From contig CAKRHP010000003.1 of NCBI GenBank assembly GCA_934339135.1, positions 62,001-126,000 of the forward strand: DNA of 64,000 nucleotides, given 5' to 3'. Below the pieces are notes generated by a model. It made no database searches. It was not told the origin of the DNA and saw only the letters and a program-made list of their open reading frames with translations. The stretch's first letter is position 1; every line of letters starts with the position of its first letter. The position numbers and the translations under genes are program-made. Below are positions 57,301-64,000 of this stretch, one piece after another. Source of the stretch: an uncultured Lachnospiraceae bacterium (GTDB lineage Bacteria > Bacillota > Clostridia > Lachnospirales > Lachnospiraceae).

Positions 57301-57808
57301 CATCTTTCACCCAATCGGGTGCATTCCATGATAAGATACTAACCTTTACCTTTGGATTGATCTTTTTAGCATCTGCTGCCAGCTGCCAGCCGGGATTACG
57401 GAGAACATTTGCTTTCTCTCCCTTTGTTCTCATGGTGGCACTTTCTGAACCGGTAGAATTGTTACGATCATTTCCCATTTCCAGCTTTACGTGGGTAAAG
57501 ATCGGATACTGTCCTCCAAATAAATACTGCATCAATTCTGCATATTTCTCCGGGTTCTGTGCCTTGTAATCCATCAACAGATCACTGGTAGAATTGGCAC
57601 TCAGCATACCAAAACCTTTATAAGTAAGTCCGTTCACATTGTCCGCCTTGATGTCATCACCATTGATCACAATGCTTCCTATCTTTGTTTCCACTGCGGC
57701 CCCTTTCCGGGAAGATGCATTCACCCCTGCGCTTCCCACATTACTCGTCAAAATCATAGAAACGCTGAGTAAGCATGCTCCTGCCTGTTTCAAAAATTTT
57801 TTCACCAT
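54314..57808 (-). CDS. Secreted GH59 (galactocerebrosidase-like) glycosidase with BspA-type tail
   Basis: 1164 residues from the ATG at 57808 (GGAGG five bases upstream; the frame extends to 57949). Signal peptide about 1-30. The catalytic barrel (about 55-420) follows the plan of human galactosylceramidase: KGFGMLSANSTSDLLMDY, THVKLEMGND, LSWNAPDW, acid/base Glu201 in NTNEAW and nucleophile Glu299 in WNSEE. A following lectin-like module (about 590-800, LIGDYRWTNYTASIDALF, FDNLAVTKI) also matches GALC layout. Then a further beta-sandwich (about 810-950), a Pro/Thr/Ser-Ala linker (about 990-1045) and a BspA-like leucine-rich tail (about 1055-1164, FAGCSSLKKVTIGKNVTSIGKEAF). Likely removes beta-galactose from glycolipids or mucin-type glycans outside the cell. 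No sorting motif is seen. Confidence 0.85.
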   Translation of the reverse strand: MVKKFLKQAGACLLSVSMILTSNVGSAGVNASSRKGAAVETKIGSIVINGDDIKADNVNGLTYKGFGMLSANSTSDLLMDYKAQNPEKYAELMQYLFGGQYPIFTHVKLEMGNDRNNSTGSESATMRTKGEKANVLRNPGWQLAADAKKINPKVKVSILSWNAPDWVKDDEDKYIWYKKSILAAYEQYGYMVDYINPNTNEAWNKNDITRTKKFAKWIACESTATIPDEKALALYKKIKLVVSDEANVVSDEVAQNLKSDQEFMNAVDVVGYHYKTWDDNNDGMKWFAEEADKEVWNSEEQATFSNSAFRPSSNDKSPTVEGTGIGGAGSALEMGNTVIKSFVESRRSHVIYQPAIGSFYEGGQYSFKELVSARDPWSGWLHYDAGLLVLAHISKFAVTGWENETNTAGIWRGVPSASKASAYQGRKNGDSNAVNGRAGGENYMTLAAPAKDNFSTVIVNDSEYPMTYTLKTQNMNLKADQKLELWETRAADEGAFNENYMKCIDELSADADGVYSFEVKPNSAVTVTSLDVSESEEHTKTLPVEGERTVLDTDATGDMQNTEDGYLYADDFEYTGKMVPVLDGKGGFTGETEDYITSRGGEKGAMARYTHTLNGAFEVYKSRNGNHVLRQQLDKTSIGVGGAWNSGDPVTLIGDYRWTNYTASIDALFERKATKQYAQIGIRQTGRTHTISNSAGYSLKVNDDGTWILYRAKFGGTGAKGTELATGSVDVAQVTPGTWFQLKLRGEGNVIKAYINDSLVAEYKDENPITSGRVAIGCGNTYTRFDNLAVTKIKGYAPYYNEYMDNMETYDLTPQKNTKLIYNDRWSRTCANQGMYVYQRSISYSTGEGASLTCHFKGTGLELLGYNKSGAGTLNVTLDGVPYKQEDMLWQADNMCTVYQINGLEDKEHTITVEVASGGIAVDAVAVMDSVYEGEEISVSPKTGTETNLPEEELPKDLNENVIPDTNIPTASPAETPSASPVASPVITPTETPSATPTAAPTETPAQEPQTVQNTSVSRGYSFKMKGMVYVVTDASNKTVALQKVSDKKCKTAVIPATVKNTAAGVAQTFRVTEVSDKAFAGCSSLKKVTIGKNVTSIGKEAFAKDKNLKKIVIKSSGLKKVGKNAIKGISGKAKISCGKKNVTAYKKLFTGKTGYVKSMKITK

Positions 57809-57853
57809 ATTTACCTCCTTATATAGAGTGTATAAAATATTGATACTAACTGT

Positions 57854-57883
57854 ATTATACGCACTCTCATAAGAATCTGGCAA
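57854..57883 (-). promoter_or_regulatory. Predicted promoter of the GH59 gene
   Basis: Minus strand: -35 TTGCCA (57878-57883), 18-base spacer, -10 TATAAT (57854-57859), about 40 bases before the ATG. The AraC protein encoded just upstream is the obvious candidate activator. Confidence 0.6.
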
Positions 57884-57931
57884 TCTCAAATAATTCATAC
57901 ATCCCAGTAATATGAACATTTTTCTATTCAT

Positions 57932-57976
57932 AAAAACGACATGGTACAATTACCATGTCAGGCTTGTACCATGTCG
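57932..57976 (-). terminator. Terminator of the araC-type gene with alternative 5' arms
   Basis: GACATGGTA/TACCATGTC (57938-57959) is followed on the minus strand by CGTTTTTATG. A second upstream copy, CGACATGGTAC (57966-57976), lies inside the last AraC codons and can pair with the same 3' arm, so two hairpins compete. Confidence 0.75.
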
Positions 57977-58780
57977 TTTTCTGCAATCGGTTGGGGTTAT
58001 TCCCTCATACTTCTTGAACACCATGCCAAAATAGGTTGGATTATCATACCCTACTGCCTCTCCGATCTGTGCAATACTTTTGGTGGTTGTCAGCAATAGA
58101 TTTCTTGCAGATGCCATCCGGCATCTGGCGAGATATTCCATCGGGCGCATCCTCATTTGTTCCTTAAAGACACGGCAGAAATGCTGTTTTGTCACACCGC
58201 TGATCCGTGCCAGCTCCTCCAGTGTAATATCCGAAGCATAATTTTCATTCATATATATCACCGCACGCTGCAGGATATCCTTATCTCCGTGTCCACCATA
58301 CTTTTTGTGCTCCATCAACGCCTGCCGGATGCACATAATATATTCATATATCAAAACAGAGCAATGTTCGTCCCCATATAATGGATCCTTTGCCGCCCCT
58401 AACAGCTGATGAAAGATCTTTTCTATCTTTTCATTCACTACGTTTTTTTCGTAAATAAAATCTACAAATCCCAGCCCCCTCATCATTTCCGTTAAATATT
58501 CCCCCCGAAAAACAATCCAGCAGGTTGTCCAGTCATCTTCCTTTAGCGGATAATATTCATGGGGAATCCCCGGTCCCAGATAGCATAAACTCCCCTTCTC
58601 CAATGTATAGCTGCCTCCTGCCACATGCAGATTGCCTCTGCCGTTCCGGGTATATAAAAACTGATGGGATACCAGCCCTTCCTCCCGCTTTACATGATAC
58701 TCGGGCTCTGCAATCCCAATTCCTGACAGATAAAACGGCAGACACTTCTGTTTTCCCAGAATCGGATAGATCCACTCCAT
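57950..58780 (-). CDS. AraC-family transcriptional regulator
   Basis: 276 residues. N-terminal cupin-like sensor (about 15-100, with GRGNLHVAGGSYTLEKGSLCYLGPGIPHEYYP) and a C-terminal double helix-turn-helix (about 175-275: DITLEELARISGVTKQHFCRVFKEQ and IAQIGEAVGYDNPTYFGMVFKKYEG). Such regulators usually sense sugars and activate a neighbouring glycosidase. It lies 141 bases upstream of the GH59 gene on the same strand, separated by a terminator and a promoter, so it probably controls that gene. The ATG at 58780 follows GGAGGGG; the frame's first codon is a TTG. Confidence 0.93.
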   Translation of the reverse strand: MEWIYPILGKQKCLPFYLSGIGIAEPEYHVKREEGLVSHQFLYTRNGRGNLHVAGGSYTLEKGSLCYLGPGIPHEYYPLKEDDWTTCWIVFRGEYLTEMMRGLGFVDFIYEKNVVNEKIEKIFHQLLGAAKDPLYGDEHCSVLIYEYIMCIRQALMEHKKYGGHGDKDILQRAVIYMNENYASDITLEELARISGVTKQHFCRVFKEQMRMRPMEYLARCRMASARNLLLTTTKSIAQIGEAVGYDNPTYFGMVFKKYEGITPTDCRKRHGTSLTW

Positions 58781-58832
58781 CAATATCCCCTCCTTATGTA
58801 CTTACTATACAATGTATCGGTCTTCTGGTATT

Positions 58833-58946
58833 TTAAACCGTTTCGTACTTTTTTAACTGATTTCGGTATACCTTATAATCCGGACAGTACCGTTTGACCT
58901 CCAGACTGACAGTTTTTCTTCTGGTTTTTATAATCTGAATCTCCAT
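58833..58946 (-). pseudogene. Short ORF, probable remnant of a YgjP/DUF45-type metallopeptidase gene
   Basis: 37 codons starting at 58946, four bases after the cinA stop. The peptide opens MEIQIIKTRRKTVSLEVKR, which resembles the start of YgjP-like (M48/DUF45) metal-dependent hydrolases (a short beta strand then R-R-K-T-x-x-x-x-V), but the frame stops before any HExxH motif. Most likely a truncated leftover; an intact mini-gene coupled to cinA is the alternative. Confidence 0.4.
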
Positions 58947-58950
58947 CTCT

Positions 58951-59445
58951 TTATCCCTGCTTTACATTGATCATTTCTGCCAGCTTCTCAAATACACGGT
59001 CTGCATAGAGCTGCTTGATCTCATGACGGCTCTTCCCGGTCACATCGACATTGATCTCATCAACAGACACATTTTCCTTCCAAACAATACTGAAAAATGC
59101 CTGTCCCTGTACGCTGTCTGCATTGTTGGGATCAAGATTGCCTGTAGTTCCGGTAATCCCTATTCCAATATCGGTATTTAACTTTTCTCTGGCAGTTTCC
59201 GCCATGGCCATTGCACATTCCTTCGAATATACACCGTATGTTTCGATCACCTCCGGGTCCACGCCGATCAGAACCTTTGTCTCATTCAGATATGTCACAA
59301 AGCCTCCCGGAAAAACGGCCGATGCCCCGGAGGTATCTGTGATCATGGATGCGATCATGCCCGACGTGCAGCTCTCCATGGTAGAAATGGTAATATGCCT
59401 GTCGATCAGGCTGTTGATGATCAAATTCACCTCTGTCTGTGTCAT
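58951..59445 (-). CDS. pncC: CinA C-terminal-type nicotinamide-nucleotide amidohydrolase
   Basis: 164 residues, a stand-alone CinA C-terminal (PncC) domain. Marks are STMESCTSGMIASMITDTSGASAVFPGGFVTY, YGVYSKECAMAMAETAR and GIGITGTTGNLDP. The enzyme deamidates NMN to nicotinate mononucleotide in pyridine-nucleotide salvage. The Lys/Ser active-site region is close to the family, with MESCTSG in place of the more common AESCTGG. No CinA N-terminal domain is present. Start with GGGGGTGA upstream. Confidence 0.9.
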   Translation of the reverse strand: MTQTEVNLIINSLIDRHITISTMESCTSGMIASMITDTSGASAVFPGGFVTYLNETKVLIGVDPEVIETYGVYSKECAMAMAETAREKLNTDIGIGITGTTGNLDPNNADSVQGQAFFSIVWKENVSVDEINVDVTGKSRHEIKQLYADRVFEKLAEMINVKQG

Positions 59446-59490
59446 TTTCCTGTCACCCCCTGATATATAAAACTATATCATTTCTTTCCG

Positions 59491-59515
59491 GGAATGAAAA
59501 GCCGCATTCCTTTTT
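59491..59515 (+). terminator. Terminator-like hairpin between divergent genes
   Basis: GGAATG/CATTCC (59491-59510, 8-base loop) followed by TTTTT on the plus strand. No plus-strand gene precedes it, so it may be a leader attenuator of the DUF1846 gene or stop a transcript antisense to pncC. Confidence 0.4.
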
Positions 59516-59659
59516 CGGCACATCTTATTTTCCGGGGCGGAAATTTGAGTTTCTTATTTTTTCACTGTATTTTTTCTTCCGGGTATGGTATCCTCATATG
59601 TGGTACTTTAGATTATAAAATATTCGACAATGTTCGATCAATTTACGAAGGAGAGTTTC

Positions 59660-61138
59660 ATGAAACGTATTGGCTTTGATAATGATAAATATCTGTCTAT
59701 GCAGTCAGCACATATCCGGGAACGTATTTCCCAGTTTGGAGACAAACTTTATCTGGAATTTGGTGGAAAGCTTTTTGATGATTACCATGCTTCCCGTGTT
59801 CTGCCCGGCTTTGCACCGGATAGTAAGCTGCAGATGCTGTTACAGCTTGCCGACCAGGCAGAAATGATCATATCCATCAACGCAGCAGATATTGAGCGCA
59901 ACAAGATCCGTCACGATCTTGGCATCACCTATGATCAGGATGTGATCCGCCTGATCGATGTTTATCAGAAAAAGGGACTTTATGTCAGCAGTGTCGTGAT
60001 CACCCGCTATGCAGGACAACCGTCCGCGGACCTCTTCCGGAAGAAGCTGGAGGATATCGGCATTCATGTTTATCATCACTATACAATCGAAGGTTACCCT
60101 AATAACATAGAACAGATCGTCAGTGATGAAGGTTATGGAAAAAATGATTATATTCAAACCAGCCGTCCCCTTGTGATCGTTACCGCCCCGGGACCGGGAA
60201 GCGGCAAAATGGCCACCTGCCTGTCCCAGCTTTATCATGAAAATAAAAATGGCATCAAGGCCGGCTATGCCAAATTTGAAACTTTCCCTATCTGGAATAT
60301 TCCTCTGAAGCATCCGGTGAATCTGGCATATGAGGCTGCTACAGCAGACCTGAACGACGTGAATATGATCGATCCGTTCCATCTGGAAGCTTACGGTGAG
60401 ACAACCGTCAATTATAACCGTGATATCGAGATCTATCCGGTACTTGCCGCCATGTTTGAAGGCATCTATGGTCACTGCCCATACAAATCTCCAACAGATA
60501 TGGGTGTCAATATGGCAGGAAACTGCATTATTGATGACGATGTCTGTCAGGAAGCATCCCGTCAGGAAATCATCCGCCGATATTATCAGTCCTTGAACCG
60601 TTTTGTCAAAGATGAAGCGTCCGGGGATGAGGTCTACAAGCAGGAGCTGATCATGAAACAGGCAAAGATCACGGTAAATGACCGCTCTGTTGTTCCTGTT
60701 GCAAACAATCTGGCAGAGGAAAACGATTCCGCTGCTGCTGCATTGGAACTGCCTGATGGAACAATCGTTACCGGTTCTACCTCGGATCTTCTGGGACCGG
60801 CATCTGCGGTTCTGTTAAATGCCATCAAGGTATTAGGACATATTGACAAAAAGGTACATCTGATCTCCCGCACCTTTATTGAACCGATCCAACAGTTAAA
60901 AATCGGCTATCTGGGAAGCAAAAATCCACGTCTTCACACCGATGAAGTATTGATCGCACTTTCCATGTGTGCCGTATCCGATCCCAATGCAAAGCTTGCT
61001 TTAGAACAGCTTCCGAAATTATCCGGCTGTCAGCTGCATGTATCTGCCATTCTTTCAGCGATTGATATTAATACCTTCAAAAAGCTTGGTATTGAACTGA
61101 CCAATGAAGCAGTCTATGAGGGTGCTGCCAATCATTAA
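59660..61138 (+). CDS. DUF1846 family protein
   Basis: 492 residues. The family start MKRIGFDNDKYLSMQSAHIRERISQF-like helix, LYLEFGGKLFDDYHASRVLPGF, and a P-loop-like APGPGSGKMATCLSQLY (about residue 185) are all present, as are GVNMAGNCIIDDD and GSTSDLLGPASA. Structures of the family are known but its cellular role is not. The frame opens at 59630; AAGGAG is six bases from the ATG at 59660. It is a single-gene unit with its own terminator. Confidence 0.92.
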   Translation: MKRIGFDNDKYLSMQSAHIRERISQFGDKLYLEFGGKLFDDYHASRVLPGFAPDSKLQMLLQLADQAEMIISINAADIERNKIRHDLGITYDQDVIRLIDVYQKKGLYVSSVVITRYAGQPSADLFRKKLEDIGIHVYHHYTIEGYPNNIEQIVSDEGYGKNDYIQTSRPLVIVTAPGPGSGKMATCLSQLYHENKNGIKAGYAKFETFPIWNIPLKHPVNLAYEAATADLNDVNMIDPFHLEAYGETTVNYNRDIEIYPVLAAMFEGIYGHCPYKSPTDMGVNMAGNCIIDDDVCQEASRQEIIRRYYQSLNRFVKDEASGDEVYKQELIMKQAKITVNDRSVVPVANNLAEENDSAAAALELPDGTIVTGSTSDLLGPASAVLLNAIKVLGHIDKKVHLISRTFIEPIQQLKIGYLGSKNPRLHTDEVLIALSMCAVSDPNAKLALEQLPKLSGCQLHVSAILSAIDINTFKKLGIELTNEAVYEGAANH

Positions 61139-61167
61139 AACTTCTTACGAAATATAAATAAAACAAT

Positions 61168-61209
61168 AAGACAGGGCATCAAGAAATTTCTTTCTCCATA
61201 CCCTGTCTT
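61168..61209. terminator. Bidirectional terminator after the DUF1846 gene
   Basis: Arms AAGACAGGG (61168-61176) and CCCTGTCTT (61201-61209) around a loop that holds AAGAAATTTCTT; T-rich sequence follows on the plus strand, and it faces the end of the convergent gene. Confidence 0.75.
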
Positions 61210-61260
61210 TTATAATTTCCACGAAATAACAATTTTAGTATCAACTCATACATTCATTTT

Positions 61261-62889
61261 TTATGAGTTCTGCTTCTGCAGTCCCAACTCTACTACGCGG
61301 TCTGTGTACGCATCCTTTTTCAGCGAAAGAATTTCTCTCGCCTGCGCCTCCGATAAACCATACTCTTCATCCAGCAGAGTCAGTATCTTATCTTTACAGT
61401 TGTCAACATCCTTTTCGATCTCCAGGTTTCTGGCTGTTTCAATATTTTCATCATATTTCTTCAGACCAACCAGCAGGGCATTCAATGCATCCGGATAATA
61501 CTTCATATTATCATAATTCTCATAGGAATTCAGAGATCTCTGCACCTTCATGACCGTAATGATCTTATCATAGGTCTCCTGGTCTTTCTTTTTCAGATCT
61601 GTTCCCAAAATCTCCCGATAAGCATCTGTATATCTTCCATCATCAAAGGCACTGACCGCCTGTTTCATGGTAGATTTATAACTGAATATCTCCGTACCGG
61701 AAATCTCTGTTGCCAAAAACATTGCTGCCAGAATTACAACAATAGACACGCCTACTTTATTGAGTTTTCCTGTTACCTCCAGCTCCTCCTGGGCAGCTTC
61801 CTCCGCTTTTTTTGCTTCCTTCTCGGCCTTTTTCTGTGCCTTCTCCTCGGCCTTTGCCGCCTTCTTCAGTTCTTTTTCCTCTGCCTTTGCCTTCTTCGCT
61901 TCCGCCTTTTCCTCTGCCTTCGCAGCTTTTGCAGCCTTCTTTTCCTCTTTGGCAGCCTCCGCCGCCTCCTGTCTTGCCGCTTCCTCTTCTTTGTCCTTTT
62001 CCCTCTGGGCAAGCTCCGCTTCTGCAATCTCGTCCGTCACAATATTGCCAAAAAGTCGTTTCAACAACCCCGGCTTTTTCTCCACATCTCCCTGCACATC
62101 CTCCGGAAGCACCGGTATATTCTCCTCAGACAAATCCTCCAACAGGGCCTGCATATCATCTGACGGGTTGTTTTCTTCTTCCTCCGGCTCCAATGCCAGG
62201 ATATCGTCCAGACCAAAGGTCTCCTCATCCGGTTCTTCTTCCAAAACAGGTTCCTGCACCGGCTCCGGTTCTATATTCTCTATATCAGAGGATTGATCCG
62301 GTTCCGATCCAAAATCCTTTAATATTTCTGAGTGATCCGGTTGTCCGCTTTCTTCTCCTGTCCCCACAGGATCAGCCACAGCATTCTCCAATTGTACCTC
62401 TTGTGCGGCCGTCCCTGCCGAAGCATCCAGATCATCCAGAAAATCTCCAACCATATCATCCAGTGATTCCTCTCCAGATGTACTCTCCGGTACTTCAGCT
62501 GCCGGAGTATTCGATTGTTCTTCAGAACCCGAGAACATTCCCAGATTCTCGATCTCACTCAGATCCGGCAGATCATCCAAAGATGCCATATCCGAATAAT
62601 CCGGTTCTCTCTCCGGAGCATCATCCATTGATGCAACTTCTGTACTCTCCGGTGTTGTATCGTCCTTCGGCAAGTCCATCTGAAGCTGCGCAGCCTCATC
62701 CTCCAGAATGCCATCTCCATCCAGATCAAGATCTGATATATCCCCCAGATCGTCTAAATCAGTAAAGTCATCCTCTCCCATCAAGCTGCTCAAATCTTCC
62801 AGATCCACAAAATCGGCCAGATTTTCATATTCACTTTTTTCCTGTTCTGCAGCATCTCCTGCCACATCCTTTAAATCCTCTTCGCTCAA
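61261..62889 (-). CDS. Acidic, Lys/Ala-helix membrane protein of unknown function
   Basis: 542 residues in four zones: a very acidic disordered N-terminus (about 1-275) with repeated DLxDL/SLDDL patches; a long Ala/Lys/Glu helix (about 295-370, with many AKAEEK repeats); one membrane span (about 378-398, VGVSIVVILAAMFLATEI); and a helical domain outside or inside the membrane (about 400-542, with FDDGRYTDAYREIL, TPR-like). The start is TTG at 62889, fixed by AAGGAG eight bases upstream. It follows cheV by 34 bases, so a link to chemotaxis or cell-envelope organisation is suggested by context only. I do not recognise the family. Confidence 0.8.
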   Translation of the reverse strand: MSEEDLKDVAGDAAEQEKSEYENLADFVDLEDLSSLMGEDDFTDLDDLGDISDLDLDGDGILEDEAAQLQMDLPKDDTTPESTEVASMDDAPEREPDYSDMASLDDLPDLSEIENLGMFSGSEEQSNTPAAEVPESTSGEESLDDMVGDFLDDLDASAGTAAQEVQLENAVADPVGTGEESGQPDHSEILKDFGSEPDQSSDIENIEPEPVQEPVLEEEPDEETFGLDDILALEPEEEENNPSDDMQALLEDLSEENIPVLPEDVQGDVEKKPGLLKRLFGNIVTDEIAEAELAQREKDKEEEAARQEAAEAAKEEKKAAKAAKAEEKAEAKKAKAEEKELKKAAKAEEKAQKKAEKEAKKAEEAAQEELEVTGKLNKVGVSIVVILAAMFLATEISGTEIFSYKSTMKQAVSAFDDGRYTDAYREILGTDLKKKDQETYDKIITVMKVQRSLNSYENYDNMKYYPDALNALLVGLKKYDENIETARNLEIEKDVDNCKDKILTLLDEEYGLSEAQAREILSLKKDAYTDRVVELGLQKQNS

Positions 62890-62923
62890 GCTTCTATCTC
62901 CTTAAATATCTGTTTCTATGATA

Positions 62924-63850
62924 TCAGACAGATGTTCCATCTGCATTTTCAATCTGCAGGATCTGGTCAATGGCTCCCACCAACTGACCAATCTCCGGCT
63001 TAGATAACTGCATATCTGCCCCAAGACTCTCTCCCTTTTTTCTCATTTCATCATTGATCAGGGAAGAGAAAATGATGACCGGAATATGCATCATTTGCTC
63101 ATCACTCTTGATCAGCTTTGTCAAATGATGTCCGTCCATCTGTGGCATCTCAATATCTGTGATCACACAGGCTACCTTCTGATCCAGAATGCCCTGCTCC
63201 TGATATGCCGAAAGCTTATCCCAGCATTCCTTACCGTTGTTCGTAAGGTCAATATTGACAAACCCGGCTCTTTTTAAGCAGTCCAAAAGCATTTTTCCAA
63301 GTAACGGAGAATCTTCTGCGATCAAAATCGGAGAATCCACTCTGGACCTGCCTGTCATATGCTCCACGTCAGATATTTTCAGTCCGGTTTCCGGATTAAT
63401 CTCTGCAACAATTTTTTCAAAATCCAAAATAATGATCAGCCTGTCATCAATCCTGACAATTCCTGTAGCCATTCCCATGCCGGAAGCATTGATCGTAGAA
63501 TCCGGCTCGATAATATCTCCCCATGACACACGGTGGATTCCCTCCACGCCTTGCACATGAAATGCTGTATTCAGATTATTAAAATTGGTAACGATATACA
63601 TATCCCCCGCTGCAGACCCGGCCGCCGGCAGATTCATCACCCTTGACAGATCAACAATAGAGATGATCTCATCCCTTGGCATAAAGATTCCCTCGATCCT
63701 CGCGTCCGCGTTTGGAATCGGTGTTGGTTTCTGATATGGTAAAATCTCTCTGATCTTCGCCACATTAATTCCATAATAATTATCACCAACCTGAAACTCC
63801 AAAATCTCCAGTTCATTCGTTCCACTCTCTAATAATATACCTGTCTCCAT
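62924..63850 (-). CDS. cheV: Chemotaxis coupling/response protein CheV
   Basis: 308 residues: a CheW domain (about 10-160, ILEFQVGDNYYGINVAKIREIL) followed by a receiver domain (about 172-300) with LIAEDSPLL (acidic pair), the phospho-acceptor Asp in ITDIEMPQMDG and the Lys in LSKPEIG. CheV couples receptors to CheA and is tuned by phosphorylation, which suggests the organism is chemotactic and so motile. The ATG at 63850 is preferred over 63862, which is one base from AAAGG; the AAGGCATGGT element also seen before ftsW and atpD lies here. Confidence 0.95.
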   Translation of the reverse strand: METGILLESGTNELEILEFQVGDNYYGINVAKIREILPYQKPTPIPNADARIEGIFMPRDEIISIVDLSRVMNLPAAGSAAGDMYIVTNFNNLNTAFHVQGVEGIHRVSWGDIIEPDSTINASGMGMATGIVRIDDRLIIILDFEKIVAEINPETGLKISDVEHMTGRSRVDSPILIAEDSPLLGKMLLDCLKRAGFVNIDLTNNGKECWDKLSAYQEQGILDQKVACVITDIEMPQMDGHHLTKLIKSDEQMMHIPVIIFSSLINDEMRKKGESLGADMQLSKPEIGQLVGAIDQILQIENADGTSV

Positions 63851-63876
63851 AATACTCACCATGCCTTTCTCTTCTC

Positions 63877-64000
63877 TTAATGTATTACCATTTCACCTGT
63901 CTTTTTGCCATCTGACACCTGAATGGACATATTCTGAAGCTTTTGCTTCTTATCTTTTTCAAAAACAAGCACTGCCTCTGAGCTTCTGCCCGGTGCCATT
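63877..64000 (-). CDS. C-terminal end of an unidentified protein (cut by window edge)
   Basis: An open minus-strand frame from the window edge to the TAA at 63877 gives about 40 residues, ending with SDGKKTGEMVIH; a phase-consistent stretch reads SSEAVLVFEKDKKQKLQN. It ends 26 bases before the cheV start on the same strand and is probably co-transcribed with it. No family can be named from this piece. Confidence 0.5.
   Translation of the reverse strand, partial: MAPGRSSEAVLVFEKDKKQKLQNMSIQVSDGKKTGEMVIH

Noticed and set aside
61812..62765. 317-codon Pro/Ser/Leu-rich plus-strand ORF opposite the acidic membrane protein
   Set aside because: It is the mirror of Asp/Glu/Lys/Ala-rich repeats on the minus strand, has low complexity, no ribosome site and no family features.

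Overview
The window looks like a chromosomal segment of a Gram-positive anaerobe of the Clostridia, most probably a Lachnospiraceae gut bacterium. This assignment is inferred from gene content and protein style: a Firmicutes-type division/cell-wall cluster with two tandem class B penicillin-binding proteins, an eight-gene F-type ATP synthase operon, phosphotransacetylase/acetate kinase for acetate production, tmcAL beside pta, PadR-linked ABC exporters, c-di-GMP and CheV signalling proteins, and a secreted glycosidase with a BspA-like leucine-rich tail. There is no rRNA, tRNA, CRISPR array, insertion sequence or prophage that I can support.

Layout. 1-5440 (all minus strand): the start of a GH13 amylase-type enzyme cut by the left edge, two c-di-GMP proteins (GGDEF-EAL, and a sugar-binding-fold sensor fused to GGDEF) and a CPBP membrane protease. 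5526-17386 (minus): the dcw cluster mraZ-rsmH-ftsL-PBP-PBP-mraY-murD-ftsW-ftsQ-ftsZ, with a readable mraZ promoter, three MraZ-type repeats at an exact 10-bp period, a separate ftsZ promoter and a terminator. murE, murF and murG are not here. 17568-21460 (minus): cls, a small zinc-ribbon protein, ruvA and ruvB. 21554-23712 (plus): a YprB-type nuclease and a LysR regulator. 23744-30211 (minus): atpBEFHAGDC. 30358-32838 (minus): pta-ackA-rpmF. 33005-35474 (plus): tmcAL and a DAHP synthase with a long, highly structured 5' leader. 35631-37859 (minus): ung, hisH and hisF.

38028-54212 is a 16-kb block of MacB/FtsX-type ABC exporters in three units. The first (ATPase plus 992-aa permease) converges on a PadR regulator pair; its promoter carries a perfect 25-bp palindrome and a related site lies in front of padR, so PadR probably controls both. 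The second (ATPase plus 763-aa permease) is preceded by a 24-codon leader peptide overlapping the ATPase start. The third is a five-gene operon with a split exporter (two permeases and an ATPase) followed by two ATPase-permease fusions. Between the second and third units is a compact locus with every hallmark of a type I toxin-antitoxin system: a 28-aa hydrophobic peptide, a hidden ribosome site, a 3' terminator and a convergent ~90-nt antisense RNA with its own consensus promoter and terminator. None of this is visible from long ORFs alone.

54314-64000: a secreted GH59 (galactocerebrosidase-like) enzyme with an AraC regulator directly upstream, a short probable remnant of a metallopeptidase gene, a CinA C-terminal amidohydrolase, a DUF1846 protein, a 542-aa acidic/Lys-Ala-rich membrane protein of unknown role, cheV, and the C-terminal end of an unidentified gene at the right edge.

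The most promising observations are the type I toxin-antitoxin locus, the pseudoknot-like leader of the DAHP synthase gene, the PadR operator pair, the doubled MacB operon and the gut-bacterial GH59 enzyme. Coordinates of starts were adjusted where a Shine-Dalgarno site decides between alternatives.
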